10,351 nucleotides of DNA from DATAFO01 sp046728015. GTDB taxonomy: Bacteria; Actinomycetota; Thermoleophilia; Solirubrobacterales; 70-9. Numbering within the stretch: the first letter of the stretch is position 1; every line of letters begins with the position of its first letter. The stretch lies in assembly GCA_046728015.1 (NCBI GenBank), contig JBKPDQ010000138.1, positions 1 to 10,351 on the forward strand, read 5' to 3'. The notes under the pieces were generated by a model that was not told the origin of the DNA, searched no databases, and saw only the letters and a program-made list of their open reading frames with translations. A program made the translations under genes and the position numbers. Shown here in pieces: positions 1 through 5,828 of the stretch.

Positions 1-366
1 GACGCGCAGCGCGCTGTAGAAGTGCAGGTTGAACGTGTGCTCCCAGGCGCTGTCCGGCAGGTCGAGCAGGTTGTGCAGCAGCCCCTTGTTGATGTCGTCC
101 GTGTCGCCGATGCCGACGTTGTTGACGAGCACGTCGATGCCGCCGAGCTCGGCCAGCGCCCGCTCGACGAGCTCGCCCGGCCCCTCAGCTGTGGCGAGAT
201 CGACGGTCACGGGGACCGCTGCGGTCTCCGCCAGCGCAGGCGTGACGGTGCGGGAGCCGGTCACGACGCGCATGCCCTCGGCGAGCAGGGTGCGCACGGT
301 GGCGAGGCCGATGCCCTTGCTGCCGCCCGTGACGACGGCGGTCTTGCCCGACAATTCCAGTTCCAT
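1..366 (-). CDS. Short-chain dehydrogenase/reductase, N-terminal part (runs off left edge)
   Basis: The minus strand encodes 122 residues from an ATG at 366 and continues beyond base 1. Residues 8-20 give the Rossmann opening with the SDR glycine motif TGGSKGIG (13-20), residues 33-38 the second strand, DL at 56-57 the cofactor-loop acid, and VNNVG (81-85) the conserved NNAG-type motif. The family reduces or oxidises carbonyl/hydroxyl groups with NAD(P)H in the cytoplasm. The catalytic Ser and Tyr-x3-Lys lie outside the window, so activity and substrate cannot be judged. An arginine and a serine after the second strand (SR, 38-39) are compatible with NADP(H) preference, which is inference. 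The start is set by an AAGGAG ribosome binding site at 373-378, six bases upstream. Confidence 0.93.
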   Translation of the reverse strand, partial: MELELSGKTAVVTGGSKGIGLATVRTLLAEGMRVVTGSRTVTPALAETAAVPVTVDLATAEGPGELVERALAELGGIDVLVNNVGIGDTDDINKGLLHNLLDLPDSAWEHTFNLHFYSALRV

Positions 367-387
367 GACGTGCTCCTTGTCGATGTC

Positions 388-405
388 GCCGCCCGAATAG
401 GCGGC
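388..405. promoter_or_regulatory. Perfect inverted repeat upstream of the SDR gene
   Basis: GCCGCC (388-393) and GGCGGC (400-405) form a perfect 6-bp inverted repeat around a six-base AT-richer centre, 22-39 bases upstream of the SDR ATG. On the minus strand the centre reads TATTCG, which resembles a -10 element, but I see no good -35 seventeen bases further up. It could be an operator over the promoter or a small hairpin in the 5' leader. The rest of 367-461 shows nothing else. Confidence 0.3.
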
Positions 406-461
406 CTCGTCAAGACGTCGCAGCCCGGAGGGCGATTTGGACAGCCCTCGAGAAACTTCTT

Positions 462-734
462 TCAGCGCAGCGCGCCGAGACGCCGCTCGAGCTCGGGGTC
501 CGGGCCCTGGATCTGCAGGGCCGTGAACGCGGCCTGCAGCTGGTACTCGCCGGGACGCCGCAGGCGCACCGCGCGCTCCAGTGTCGCCAGCCCCAGGCGG
601 ATCCGGTCCTCATCCCACAGCGCCCGGTCCTGCGCGTCGAGCGCGACGCACTCGACGTCCTCGAACGAAACCGCTCCCGTGCCGATACGCGGCCCGTCTA
701 GCTCCAGACGCCGATGGTGTTGCGTCCAGCGATG
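462..734 (-). pseudogene. Remnant of an ECF sigma factor C-terminal region (DUF6596-like)
   Basis: Ninety codons are open on the minus strand between a TAG (735-737) and the TGA at 462-464, with no ATG, GTG or TTG near the beginning. The C-terminal two thirds read like the end of ECF sigma factors that carry a DUF6596 tail: a segment with QDRALWDEDRI, then a helix ending LERAV, then RPGEYQLQAAFTAL, matching the family pattern QDR-x-x-WD ... GPYQLQAAIAA. That match is from memory of the family, not a search. Sigma regions 2 and 4, which bind core polymerase and promoter DNA, are absent, so this cannot act as a sigma factor. It lies tail to tail-end with nothing functional and abuts another truncated gene. 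A start upstream of the TAG in another frame is possible if there is a frameshift, but I found no region 2 or 4 coding there. Confidence 0.55.
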
Positions 735-793
735 CTAGAGAAGGAAGCTTGCGGTGTGAGGACACGTTTTGGTTTTGAAAGCGAGGCGAGAGA

Positions 794-1099
794 TTGGTCG
801 GCAACCTCTTCCTGCCTGAGCGGGGCAAGCCAGTCGGCGTGGTGGCTGCTGTCGGCCCGCTCACCTCAGTGAAGGAGCAAGCGGCCGGCACCTACGCTCA
901 GGCCATGGCGGAGCGCGGGTACGCGGCGCTGGCGTTCGACTATCGCTACTTCGGCGAGAGCGGCGGCCAGCCGCGGCAGTTCGAGAACCCCGGGTCGAAC
1001 ATCGAGGACATCAAGAACGCAGCCACTGCGCTTCTGACTGACGACCGGCTGACCGGCCTGCCCCTCTTTGCCGTGGCGGTGTTTTTCCGAAGGCGCTAA
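794..1099 (+). pseudogene. Truncated alpha/beta hydrolase (N-terminal third)
   Basis: The frame encodes about 101 residues. LVGNLFLPE near the start, VVAAVGPLTSVKEQAAGTYAQ, then GYAALAFDYRYFGESGG (about residues 42-58) and NIEDIKNA (69-76) match the opening strands of dienelactone-hydrolase/YcjY-like alpha/beta hydrolases, including the DYR-x-x-G-S oxyanion-side region. These proteins are normally near 300 residues. This frame stops at TAA 1097-1099 just where the nucleophile elbow (G-x-C/S-x-G) should come, so it lacks all catalytic residues. The only start nearby is TTG at 794 with no convincing ribosome binding site. Upstream, bases 757-775 read EDTFWF in the same frame before a TGA at 776-778, and one inserted T plus one lost G would restore a typical family N-terminus. 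I therefore call it a decayed gene, cut off by a deletion that brought the next gene close. Confidence 0.7.
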
Positions 1100-1111
1100 C
1101 TCGGAGTCTTC

Positions 1112-2068
1112 ATGGCCAACGCGTTCTTGGGCACTACCAACGGTGTCTTTCGGCTCCACGATGGAGCACTGGAACCCTTGGGGCTCGACGGCCACAGCGT
1201 CACGGCGTTGCACGCGTCCGATGACGCGCTGCTGGCCGGGAGCTACGGCGGCGGGCTGTTCCGCAGCGCCGACGGCGGGCGGACCTGGGAGCGGATCGAG
1301 GCGGGGCTCACCGCGTCGACGTTCCGCTTCGTGACCGCCGAGCTCGCCGGTACCGAGCCGGCGCGCGTCTACCGCAGCTCGGACGGCGGCCGCAGCTGGG
1401 AGGAGCTCGAGGGCATCACGCGCATCCCCGGCCACGAAAGGTGGTTCCTGCCGTACTCGCCGCGTGCCGGCGCCGCGCGCAACGCGTATGTCTCGGACGA
1501 CCGGTGGCTCGTGGCCGCCGAAGTCGCCGGACTGCTGCGCAGCGACGATGGCGGCGACACGTGGGTATGCGAGCCCGTCGCGGGTGACGAGGACGTGCAC
1601 CATGTCACCGGCCACCCGGACGATCCCGACCTCGTGTACGTGTCGCTCGGAACCGCGTCATTGACGCGGCGGGAAGGGCAGCACGGCGGTATCGCGCGCT
1701 CGCGCGACGGCGGCCGGACGTGGGAGAAAGTCGAGACCGACTACACGCGCGCGACGATCGTCCCGCCCGCCCGACCGGATCTCGTCCTCGCTGGTCCGGC
1801 GCCACAGGTGGGCCGCGGCGGGCGCATCGTGGTGTCACGCGATGGCGGCGACACCTGGGAGCCGGCCGGACATGGCATCGACGTACCCATGCCCGACATG
1901 GTCGAGCTGTTCGCCGCCGCGCCCGACGGCACGGTGTGGGCGATCGGCTCGGGCGGCCGCCTGCTGCACGCCGCACCGGATGACTGGGCGTGGTCATCCG
2001 CACTCCCGTCGGACCGGGAGGTCAGCGTCAAGTCGGTCGCGTTCCCGGTCGGATCCGCCGGCACATAA
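1112..2068 (+). CDS. Asp-box (BNR/VPS10-like) beta-propeller protein
   Basis: The 318-residue product carries five Asp-box repeats of the form S-x-D-G-G-x-[ST]-W, at residues 52-59, 89-96, 144-151, 197-204 and 242-249, spaced 37-55 apart. Asp boxes sit on the turns of beta-propeller blades in sialidases, VPS10/sortilin and plant photosystem-assembly (Ycf48-like) proteins. Here there is no signal peptide, no membrane helix and no sialidase RIP motif, so a cytoplasmic propeller with binding or unknown activity is likeliest. Single-gene proteins of this kind are usually annotated exo-alpha-sialidase or glycosyl hydrolase, which I would not accept without catalytic residues. The ATG at 1112 is preceded by GGAG (1103-1106) at five bases. 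The gene begins 12 bases after the truncated hydrolase frame ends, and it is followed by 267 non-coding bases, so it is probably transcribed alone. Confidence 0.85.
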   Translation: MANAFLGTTNGVFRLHDGALEPLGLDGHSVTALHASDDALLAGSYGGGLFRSADGGRTWERIEAGLTASTFRFVTAELAGTEPARVYRSSDGGRSWEELEGITRIPGHERWFLPYSPRAGAARNAYVSDDRWLVAAEVAGLLRSDDGGDTWVCEPVAGDEDVHHVTGHPDDPDLVYVSLGTASLTRREGQHGGIARSRDGGRTWEKVETDYTRATIVPPARPDLVLAGPAPQVGRGGRIVVSRDGGDTWEPAGHGIDVPMPDMVELFAAAPDGTVWAIGSGGRLLHAAPDDWAWSSALPSDREVSVKSVAFPVGSAGT

Positions 2069-2076
2069 CGCGCGCT

Positions 2077-2086
2077 CGGCTAGCCG
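2077..2086. repeat. Ten-base perfect palindrome CGGCTAGCCG
   Basis: A self-complementary 10-mer lies 9 bases after the propeller stop codon. A related broken version, CGGCT-CGGT-AGCCG, occurs at 2174-2187. They could be repeated protein-binding half-sites or hairpins in the same non-coding stretch. Such short GC-rich palindromes also arise by chance at this base composition. Confidence 0.3.
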
Positions 2087-2159
2087 TCTGTCGGGCCCTC
2101 GAAGATCGCGGCGCCGGATCCGGGTGCTCGCCGTACCCCCTCACTGAGGTTCGCCGCAG

Positions 2160-2175
2160 CGGCACACACGTGCCG
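2160..2175. repeat. Inverted repeat CGGCAC-ACAC-GTGCCG
   Basis: Six perfect base pairs flank a four-base centre. The right arm is shared with the start of the 2174-2187 CGGCT/AGCCG hairpin, so the two would be alternative or stacked structures in RNA. Its role is unknown; an operator for the transporter gene or part of a structured leader are the options. Confidence 0.3.
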
Positions 2176-2194
2176 GCTCGGTAGCCGACGCTCT

Positions 2195-2224
2195 GCCGGG
2201 TCTGAACTCTTGCCAGACCCCGGC
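2195..2224 (+). terminator. Strong hairpin, possible terminator of the propeller gene or leader structure
   Basis: GCCGGGTCTG (2195-2204) pairs with CAGACCCCGGC (2214-2224) through ten base pairs with one bulged C and a nine-base loop. The hairpin lies 127 bases after the propeller stop. No T-run follows, so an ordinary intrinsic terminator is not proven, though many actinobacterial terminators lack a U-tract. It might equally be part of the leader of the transporter mRNA. Confidence 0.4.
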
Positions 2225-2232
2225 TCCCATGA

Positions 2233-2290
2233 CGATCGCTGAACCCGTAGCTCGACCTCGGCCGGAACCGCCGGCGCCGGTCAGCGATCG
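2233..2290. promoter_or_regulatory. Perfect 10-bp inverted repeat just upstream of the MMPL gene
   Basis: CGATCGCTGA (2233-2242) and TCAGCGATCG (2281-2290) are exact reverse complements separated by 38 bases. The right arm ends 45 bases before the MMPL start. The spacer is GC-rich and contains smaller GCCGG/CCGGC pairings. The repeat could form a long stem in the transporter leader, or be two binding sites looped by a regulator. I do not see a convincing -35/-10 pair in 2069-2335, so the position relative to the transcript start is unknown. Confidence 0.4.
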
Positions 2291-2335
2291 CAGCCGGCGG
2301 TTGGTGACACGCGCGCGCGATGGAAGGGGCAGATC

Positions 2336-4645
2336 ATGAGCCAAGCCGGATCTGACAGGAACAGCGGGATTCCAGTCGACGGTGACGGGCCTGTGGAGCG
2401 GCGCGCCGCGCACGAGCGTCTCTCGAGCGGCGCGCTCGCGCGCTGGACGCGGGCGTGCGCTACGCACCCATGGCGCGTCATCGGGGGCTGGGTCGGCATC
2501 GTCGTCGCCCTGATCGTCCTGGTCTCGGCGGTCGGCGGCTCGCTGCGAGACGAGTTTGAGATCCCAGGCTCCGACACTCAGAAGGCGACCGACCTGCTCG
2601 AGTCCGAGTTCACGTCCGAGCAAGGCGCGGTGCTCAACGTCGTGTTCGCCGCGCCGGAAGGGCAACGGCTCGACACTCCCGAGCGGCGGGCCGCGATCGA
2701 AGATGCGATCGGGCGGCTGAAGTCGCGCGAGTTCGCGCCCCGCGACGGCGAGGCGGGGTTGGAGAGCGTCGGCGATCCGTTCAGCCCGGAAACGTTCTCC
2801 AGCGATGGCCGGATCGCCTATGCGGAGGCGCAGTTCAACGAGACGATCGAGGACGAGGACCGCGACGCCGTCGTCGCCGTGCAGGAGGCGGTTCGTGACG
2901 CCGTCGAGCCGGCGGGCGTGACGGTCGAGTACAACGGCGAGGCCGAGTTCCCGCCCGTCGAGCAGGGGACCTCGGAGGCACTCGGCCTGCTCGCCGCGAT
3001 CATCGTGCTGCTGATCGTCTTCCGCACGTTCACCGCCATGCTGATCCCGATCGCGCTGGCCTTGAGCGCGCTCATGACCGCGTTCCTGCTGCTCTACATC
3101 CTGGCCGGCCTTACCGACATCAACACGATCACCCCGATCCTGGTCTCGATGATCGGGCTCGGCGTCGGCATCGACTACTCGCTGTTCATCGTCACGCGGT
3201 TCAGACAGCTTCTGCACGAAGGCCTGTCACCGCGCGACGCGGCAGCGGAAGCGGGTGCATCTGCGGGCCGCGCCGTCCTGTTCGCTGGCCTCACGGTCGC
3301 GATCTCGGTGACGGGCCTGGCGTTCATCGGCCTCGACTTCGTCACCAAGCTCGGCATCGGCAGCGCGCTCGGAGTGCTGACTACGGTCCTGATCGCCAAC
3401 TCGCTGCTGCCGGCGGCCCTCGCGCTGCTCGGGCACAGAGTGGACCGCCTGAAGGTGCCGTTCCTCGGCCAGCTCGACGACTCCGAGGCCGCCCGCGAGA
3501 AGACCGCCATCGCGCGCTGGGGCCGGTTCGTCACCGCCAATGCGCGCGTCGTCTTTCCCGTCGTCGCCGTATTGATCCTCGCCCTGGCGGCGACATCGCT
3601 GCTCGTGCGCCTCGGCGCCGCCGACCAGGGCACCCAGCCGACGGCGCAGACCAGCCGCAGGGCCTACGACCTGCTCGCGCAAGGGTTCGGGCCCGGCTTC
3701 AATGGCCCCATCCCGATCGTCGTCGATGTCAACGGCGACCCGCAGGCGCCGGAGAAGATCTACGAGCGCGCACAGGGCCTACCCGGTGTGGCCTCGGTCG
3801 GTGAGCCACAGCTCAACGACGAAGGGACCGTCGCGATCGTCTTTGTCACGCCGGACTCCGCGCCGCAGGACGAGCAGACCGACGAGCTCGTCGACCGGCT
3901 GCGGGACGAGATCGTGCCGGCCGCGACCACCGGGGGCGACGCGATCGCCTACGTGTCCGGCCAGACGGCGGCGTTCAAGGACATCGCCGACCAGATCATG
4001 CAGCGGCTGCCGTGGTTCCTGCTCTACATCATCGGCGTCACGCTCATCGTGCTCGCCATGGCGTTCAGGTCGATCGTGGTCTCCGCGACAGCCGCGATCA
4101 CGACGATCCTCTCCGCCTTCGTCGGCTTCGGCGTGCTCACGCTCGTCGTCCAGGAAGGAAAGCTCCTCGGGCTGACCGGGCTCGACAGGACCGGGCCGAT
4201 CGAGACCTTCGTCCCGCCGATCGCCTTCGCGATCCTCTTCGGGCTCTCGATGGACTACATGGTGTTCCTGATGAGCCGCATCCGAGAGGAGCACGTCCAT
4301 GGCCTCAGGACGCGTGAAGCGGTGGAGCACGGCATCGCGGCGATCGGGCGAGTGGTCGTGGCGGCCGCGATCATCATGGGCACCGTGTTCGCTGCGTTCA
4401 TCCTGAGCGCCGACCGCATCCCGAAGGAATTCGGACTGCTGCTCGCGGTCGCGATCCTCACCGACGCGCTCATCGTGCGGATGACGCTCGTGCCCGCGCT
4501 CCTCACCCTGCTGCGCGAACGGTCGTGGTACATCCCGCGCTGGCTCGACCGACTGCTCCCGAACCTGACAATCGAACCGCCGCAAGACAGCGAAGCGGCG
4601 CGGGCGCTCGACGCCCAGCCGGCCGAGGCGCCTGCCCGTGTCTAA
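2336..4645 (+). CDS. MMPL/RND-superfamily membrane transporter
   Basis: The 769-residue protein has the full MmpL layout. TM1 is at about 48-68, a large outside loop follows (70-210), then a helix cluster at about 216-232, 235-259, 266-288, 312-333 and 340-366. A cytoplasmic linker leads to a second repeat with TM7 at about 404-425, a second outside loop (430-555) and helices at about 559-580, 583-606, 625-647, 671-691 and 696-728. The proton-relay Asp-Tyr pairs of the family are present in both halves: GIDYSLF (D280-Y281) and SMDYMVF (D640-Y641). Family members export lipids, peptides or drugs using proton flow, so here the cargo is unknown. The ATG at 2336 follows a purine-rich GGAAGGGG (2322-2329) at six bases. 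Length and motifs are normal, so the gene looks intact. No TetR/MarR repressor sits next to it, though inverted repeats lie directly upstream. Confidence 0.95.
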   Translation: MSQAGSDRNSGIPVDGDGPVERRAAHERLSSGALARWTRACATHPWRVIGGWVGIVVALIVLVSAVGGSLRDEFEIPGSDTQKATDLLESEFTSEQGAVLNVVFAAPEGQRLDTPERRAAIEDAIGRLKSREFAPRDGEAGLESVGDPFSPETFSSDGRIAYAEAQFNETIEDEDRDAVVAVQEAVRDAVEPAGVTVEYNGEAEFPPVEQGTSEALGLLAAIIVLLIVFRTFTAMLIPIALALSALMTAFLLLYILAGLTDINTITPILVSMIGLGVGIDYSLFIVTRFRQLLHEGLSPRDAAAEAGASAGRAVLFAGLTVAISVTGLAFIGLDFVTKLGIGSALGVLTTVLIANSLLPAALALLGHRVDRLKVPFLGQLDDSEAAREKTAIARWGRFVTANARVVFPVVAVLILALAATSLLVRLGAADQGTQPTAQTSRRAYDLLAQGFGPGFNGPIPIVVDVNGDPQAPEKIYERAQGLPGVASVGEPQLNDEGTVAIVFVTPDSAPQDEQTDELVDRLRDEIVPAATTGGDAIAYVSGQTAAFKDIADQIMQRLPWFLLYIIGVTLIVLAMAFRSIVVSATAAITTILSAFVGFGVLTLVVQEGKLLGLTGLDRTGPIETFVPPIAFAILFGLSMDYMVFLMSRIREEHVHGLRTREAVEHGIAAIGRVVVAAAIIMGTVFAAFILSADRIPKEFGLLLAVAILTDALIVRMTLVPALLTLLRERSWYIPRWLDRLLPNLTIEPPQDSEAARALDAQPAEAPARV

Positions 4646-4744
4646 AGCCGACCGCCACGATGACCGCCGGCGTCCGGAGCGGCTCGCCGACCGGCTCAAT
4701 CGCGCGCGGCACATGCGTTGCGTTTGCGGTCGTCGAGGAGGACC

Positions 4745-4780
4745 ATGGGACCTGCTCCCGCGATCGCTAGGAGGTGCTGA
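4745..4780 (+). CDS. Possible 11-residue leader peptide ahead of the small protein
   Basis: An ATG at 4745 opens eleven codons (MGPAPAIARRC) ending in TGA at 4778-4780, two bases before the next gene's ATG. A GAGGAGGA purine run (4735-4742) lies directly before it, closer than ideal for a ribosome binding site. Its last codons contain the AGGAGG that serves the next gene, so ribosomes finishing here would sit on that site. This could give translational coupling. Chance is a serious alternative. Confidence 0.22.
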   Translation: MGPAPAIARRC

Positions 4781-4782
4781 GC

Positions 4783-4950
4783 ATGTGCGAGGAATGGTGG
4801 ATGTGGCGTCGCCGTCGCGAGGCCGAAGAGGCTTATCGGCTGTGGGATGAGTTCGAGCGCACGCGGCCGGCGAGCGAGCCGGAACGGACCGATGAGCGCG
4901 AGGTGACGCTCGAGAAGCGCGAGGAGACGCCAACCGCGGCCCGTGGCTGA
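4783..4950 (+). CDS. Small Trp/Arg-rich charged protein, 55 residues
   Basis: The ATG at 4783 has a near-perfect AGGAGG (4769-4774) eight bases upstream, the best ribosome binding site in the window. The product begins MCEEWWMWRRRREAEE, with three tryptophans and four consecutive arginines in the first twelve residues. It continues as a charged helix (AYRLWDEFERTRP) and ends in a Glu/Arg-rich, probably disordered tail. There is no signal peptide or membrane helix, and one cysteine (C2). I do not recognise a named family; my impression is that similar short proteins occur in other actinobacteria, which is memory and not a search. The GTG-started membrane-protein gene follows after 33 bases, so the two are probably co-transcribed. 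The amphipathic Trp/Arg start could bind a membrane, a protein partner or nucleic acid; nothing here decides which. Confidence 0.7.
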   Translation: MCEEWWMWRRRREAEEAYRLWDEFERTRPASEPERTDEREVTLEKREETPTAARG

Positions 4951-4983
4951 TTAAGCGCACGGCCAGTCCGGAGAATCAGGCGA

Positions 4984-5298
4984 GTGAGCGAGGAGGCAGC
5001 TGTAAAGGAGGAACTCGAGGCGGCGATCGCGGCGCGCACGGAGATGGGCGCCGAAATGGAGCCTGCGGTCATCGACGCCTTCGTCGCGCGCATCGAGCGA
5101 CGGCTGGTGGAGCGCGGTGATCGGGACGAGAGCGCGCTGAAGCGCCAGCGTGATCATGAGAAGGAGATGGTCCTCGGGTCGATGGCCATCTCGGTTCCTC
5201 TGTTCGCGATCGCCGCCGTCTTCACCGGCCTGGCGGGCGTCGTGGCCGTCCTCGTCGCCCTTGTAGTAATCGCGGTGGTCTCAGCACGCCAGCGCTGA
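4984..5298 (+). CDS. Small membrane protein with charged N-terminal helix region
   Basis: The 104-residue product has a soluble, strongly charged first half (residues 1-63, helical, with EMEPAVIDAFVARIERRLVERG at its centre) and a hydrophobic second half (about 64-100). The hydrophobic part can form two short membrane helices split near GLAG (82-85), ending in ARQR just inside the cytoplasm. Proteins of this arrangement are common uncharacterised actinobacterial membrane proteins, and no enzymatic motif is visible. The start is GTG at 4984, because GGAGA at 4970-4974 lies nine bases upstream and there is no in-frame ATG before the conserved-looking region. It lies 33 bases after the small Trp/Arg-rich protein and likely shares its transcript. 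The gene is convergent with the minus-strand operon to its right. Confidence 0.75.
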   Translation: MSEEAAVKEELEAAIAARTEMGAEMEPAVIDAFVARIERRLVERGDRDESALKRQRDHEKEMVLGSMAISVPLFAIAAVFTGLAGVVAVLVALVVIAVVSARQR

Positions 5299-5525
5299 CG
5301 CGCGCCATCACCGCCGGCCGCTCCTCCGCGGTCGCGGTACCCGCCAGCCCAGCGAAGCATGTTGCCGCGCACCTGAACCACGACGTCGTCCGCCTCGCAG
5401 TCGAGGGCCTCAACATCAGTCCCACCGACCGAGCGCGTAACGGGTTCTCCCGCCGGGCCGAGCCCGAGACCGAGCGTCCCGGCGGCCACGTGCAACGCGA
5501 GCAGACCGTCGCGGGCGCGGTCCCC
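5299..5525 (-). pseudogene. Unassigned coding-like stretch, possible gene remnant
   Basis: Between the membrane-protein stop and the ABM gene stop there is no gene with a proper start. On the minus strand, however, the frame directly following the ABM stop codon stays open and uses GC-rich third positions like a real gene, reading DRARDGLLALHVAAGTLGLG and later ADDVVVQVRGNMLRWAGGYR. The first possible start is a TTG at 5495 without a ribosome binding site, and the frame runs on antisense through the membrane-protein gene to 5154. I do not recognise the family. It may be the tail of a deleted gene; chance openness of GC-rich DNA is the alternative. No terminator hairpin is evident for either convergent transcript. 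Confidence 0.28.
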
Positions 5526-5828
5526 CTAGCTCGGGCCGGCGCTCTTGACCTCGTAGTGGCGCATCTCCTCGATTCTGTCTACGTAGGGCCGTACCGCGGC
5601 GAAGAAGCCGGCGAACTGCGGACTGCTGCGGAACCCCTGCAGGTGTCCATCGGCCGAGTCCCACTCGATGCGGACGGTGTAGGCGGTCGCGTCTTCGGAG
5701 CAGCGCGCGACCTCATAGCGCTCGCAGTGCGGCGATGCGTCGAGCGACGGAGCGGCGGCGCGGTAGGCGTCTTCGAAGGAGCGTGCCTCGTCCTCGGGGA
5801 TCCGGTAGCGGATGTACTCGACGATCAT
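5526..5828 (-). CDS. Antibiotic-biosynthesis-monooxygenase (ABM) fold protein
   Basis: This 100-residue protein fits the dimeric alpha+beta-barrel ABM/YgiN type. The first strand is IVEYIRYRIP (2-11), followed by a helix with FEDAYRAAAPSL (18-29), strands at CERYEVARC (35-43) and AYTVRIEWDS (49-58), a helix around HLQGFRSSPQFAGFFAAV (62-79) and a last strand MRHYEV (89-94). The family includes cofactor-free monooxygenases acting on aromatic polyketides and quinols, heme-degrading proteins and many unknowns. Catalytic residues are not conserved well enough to assign a substrate. It is the second gene of an operon: its ATG overlaps the hydrolase TGA in ATGA (5825-5828), and AGGAGG (minus strand, 5839-5844) sits ten bases upstream inside the hydrolase gene. 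Tight coupling suggests the two act on the same or sequential metabolites. Confidence 0.85.
   Translation of the reverse strand: MIVEYIRYRIPEDEARSFEDAYRAAAPSLDASPHCERYEVARCSEDATAYTVRIEWDSADGHLQGFRSSPQFAGFFAAVRPYVDRIEEMRHYEVKSAGPS

Noticed and set aside
22..738. 238-codon plus-strand open frame
   Set aside because: It is antisense to the SDR gene and to the sigma remnant; no motif and no ribosome binding site.
2141..3217. 358-codon open frame on the minus strand over the MMPL gene
   Set aside because: It is antisense to a clearly conserved transporter and its product is a low-complexity Arg/Asp/Glu mixture, as expected for the shadow of GC-rich coding DNA.
4638..4850. 70-codon frame starting at a GTG inside the MMPL end
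   Set aside because: It overlaps the much better supported gene at 4783, has no ribosome binding site of its own, and no recognisable features.
3779..4960. 393-codon minus-strand open frame
   Set aside because: It lies antisense to the MMPL second half and the small-protein gene, with no recognisable domain and a composition typical of shadow frames.
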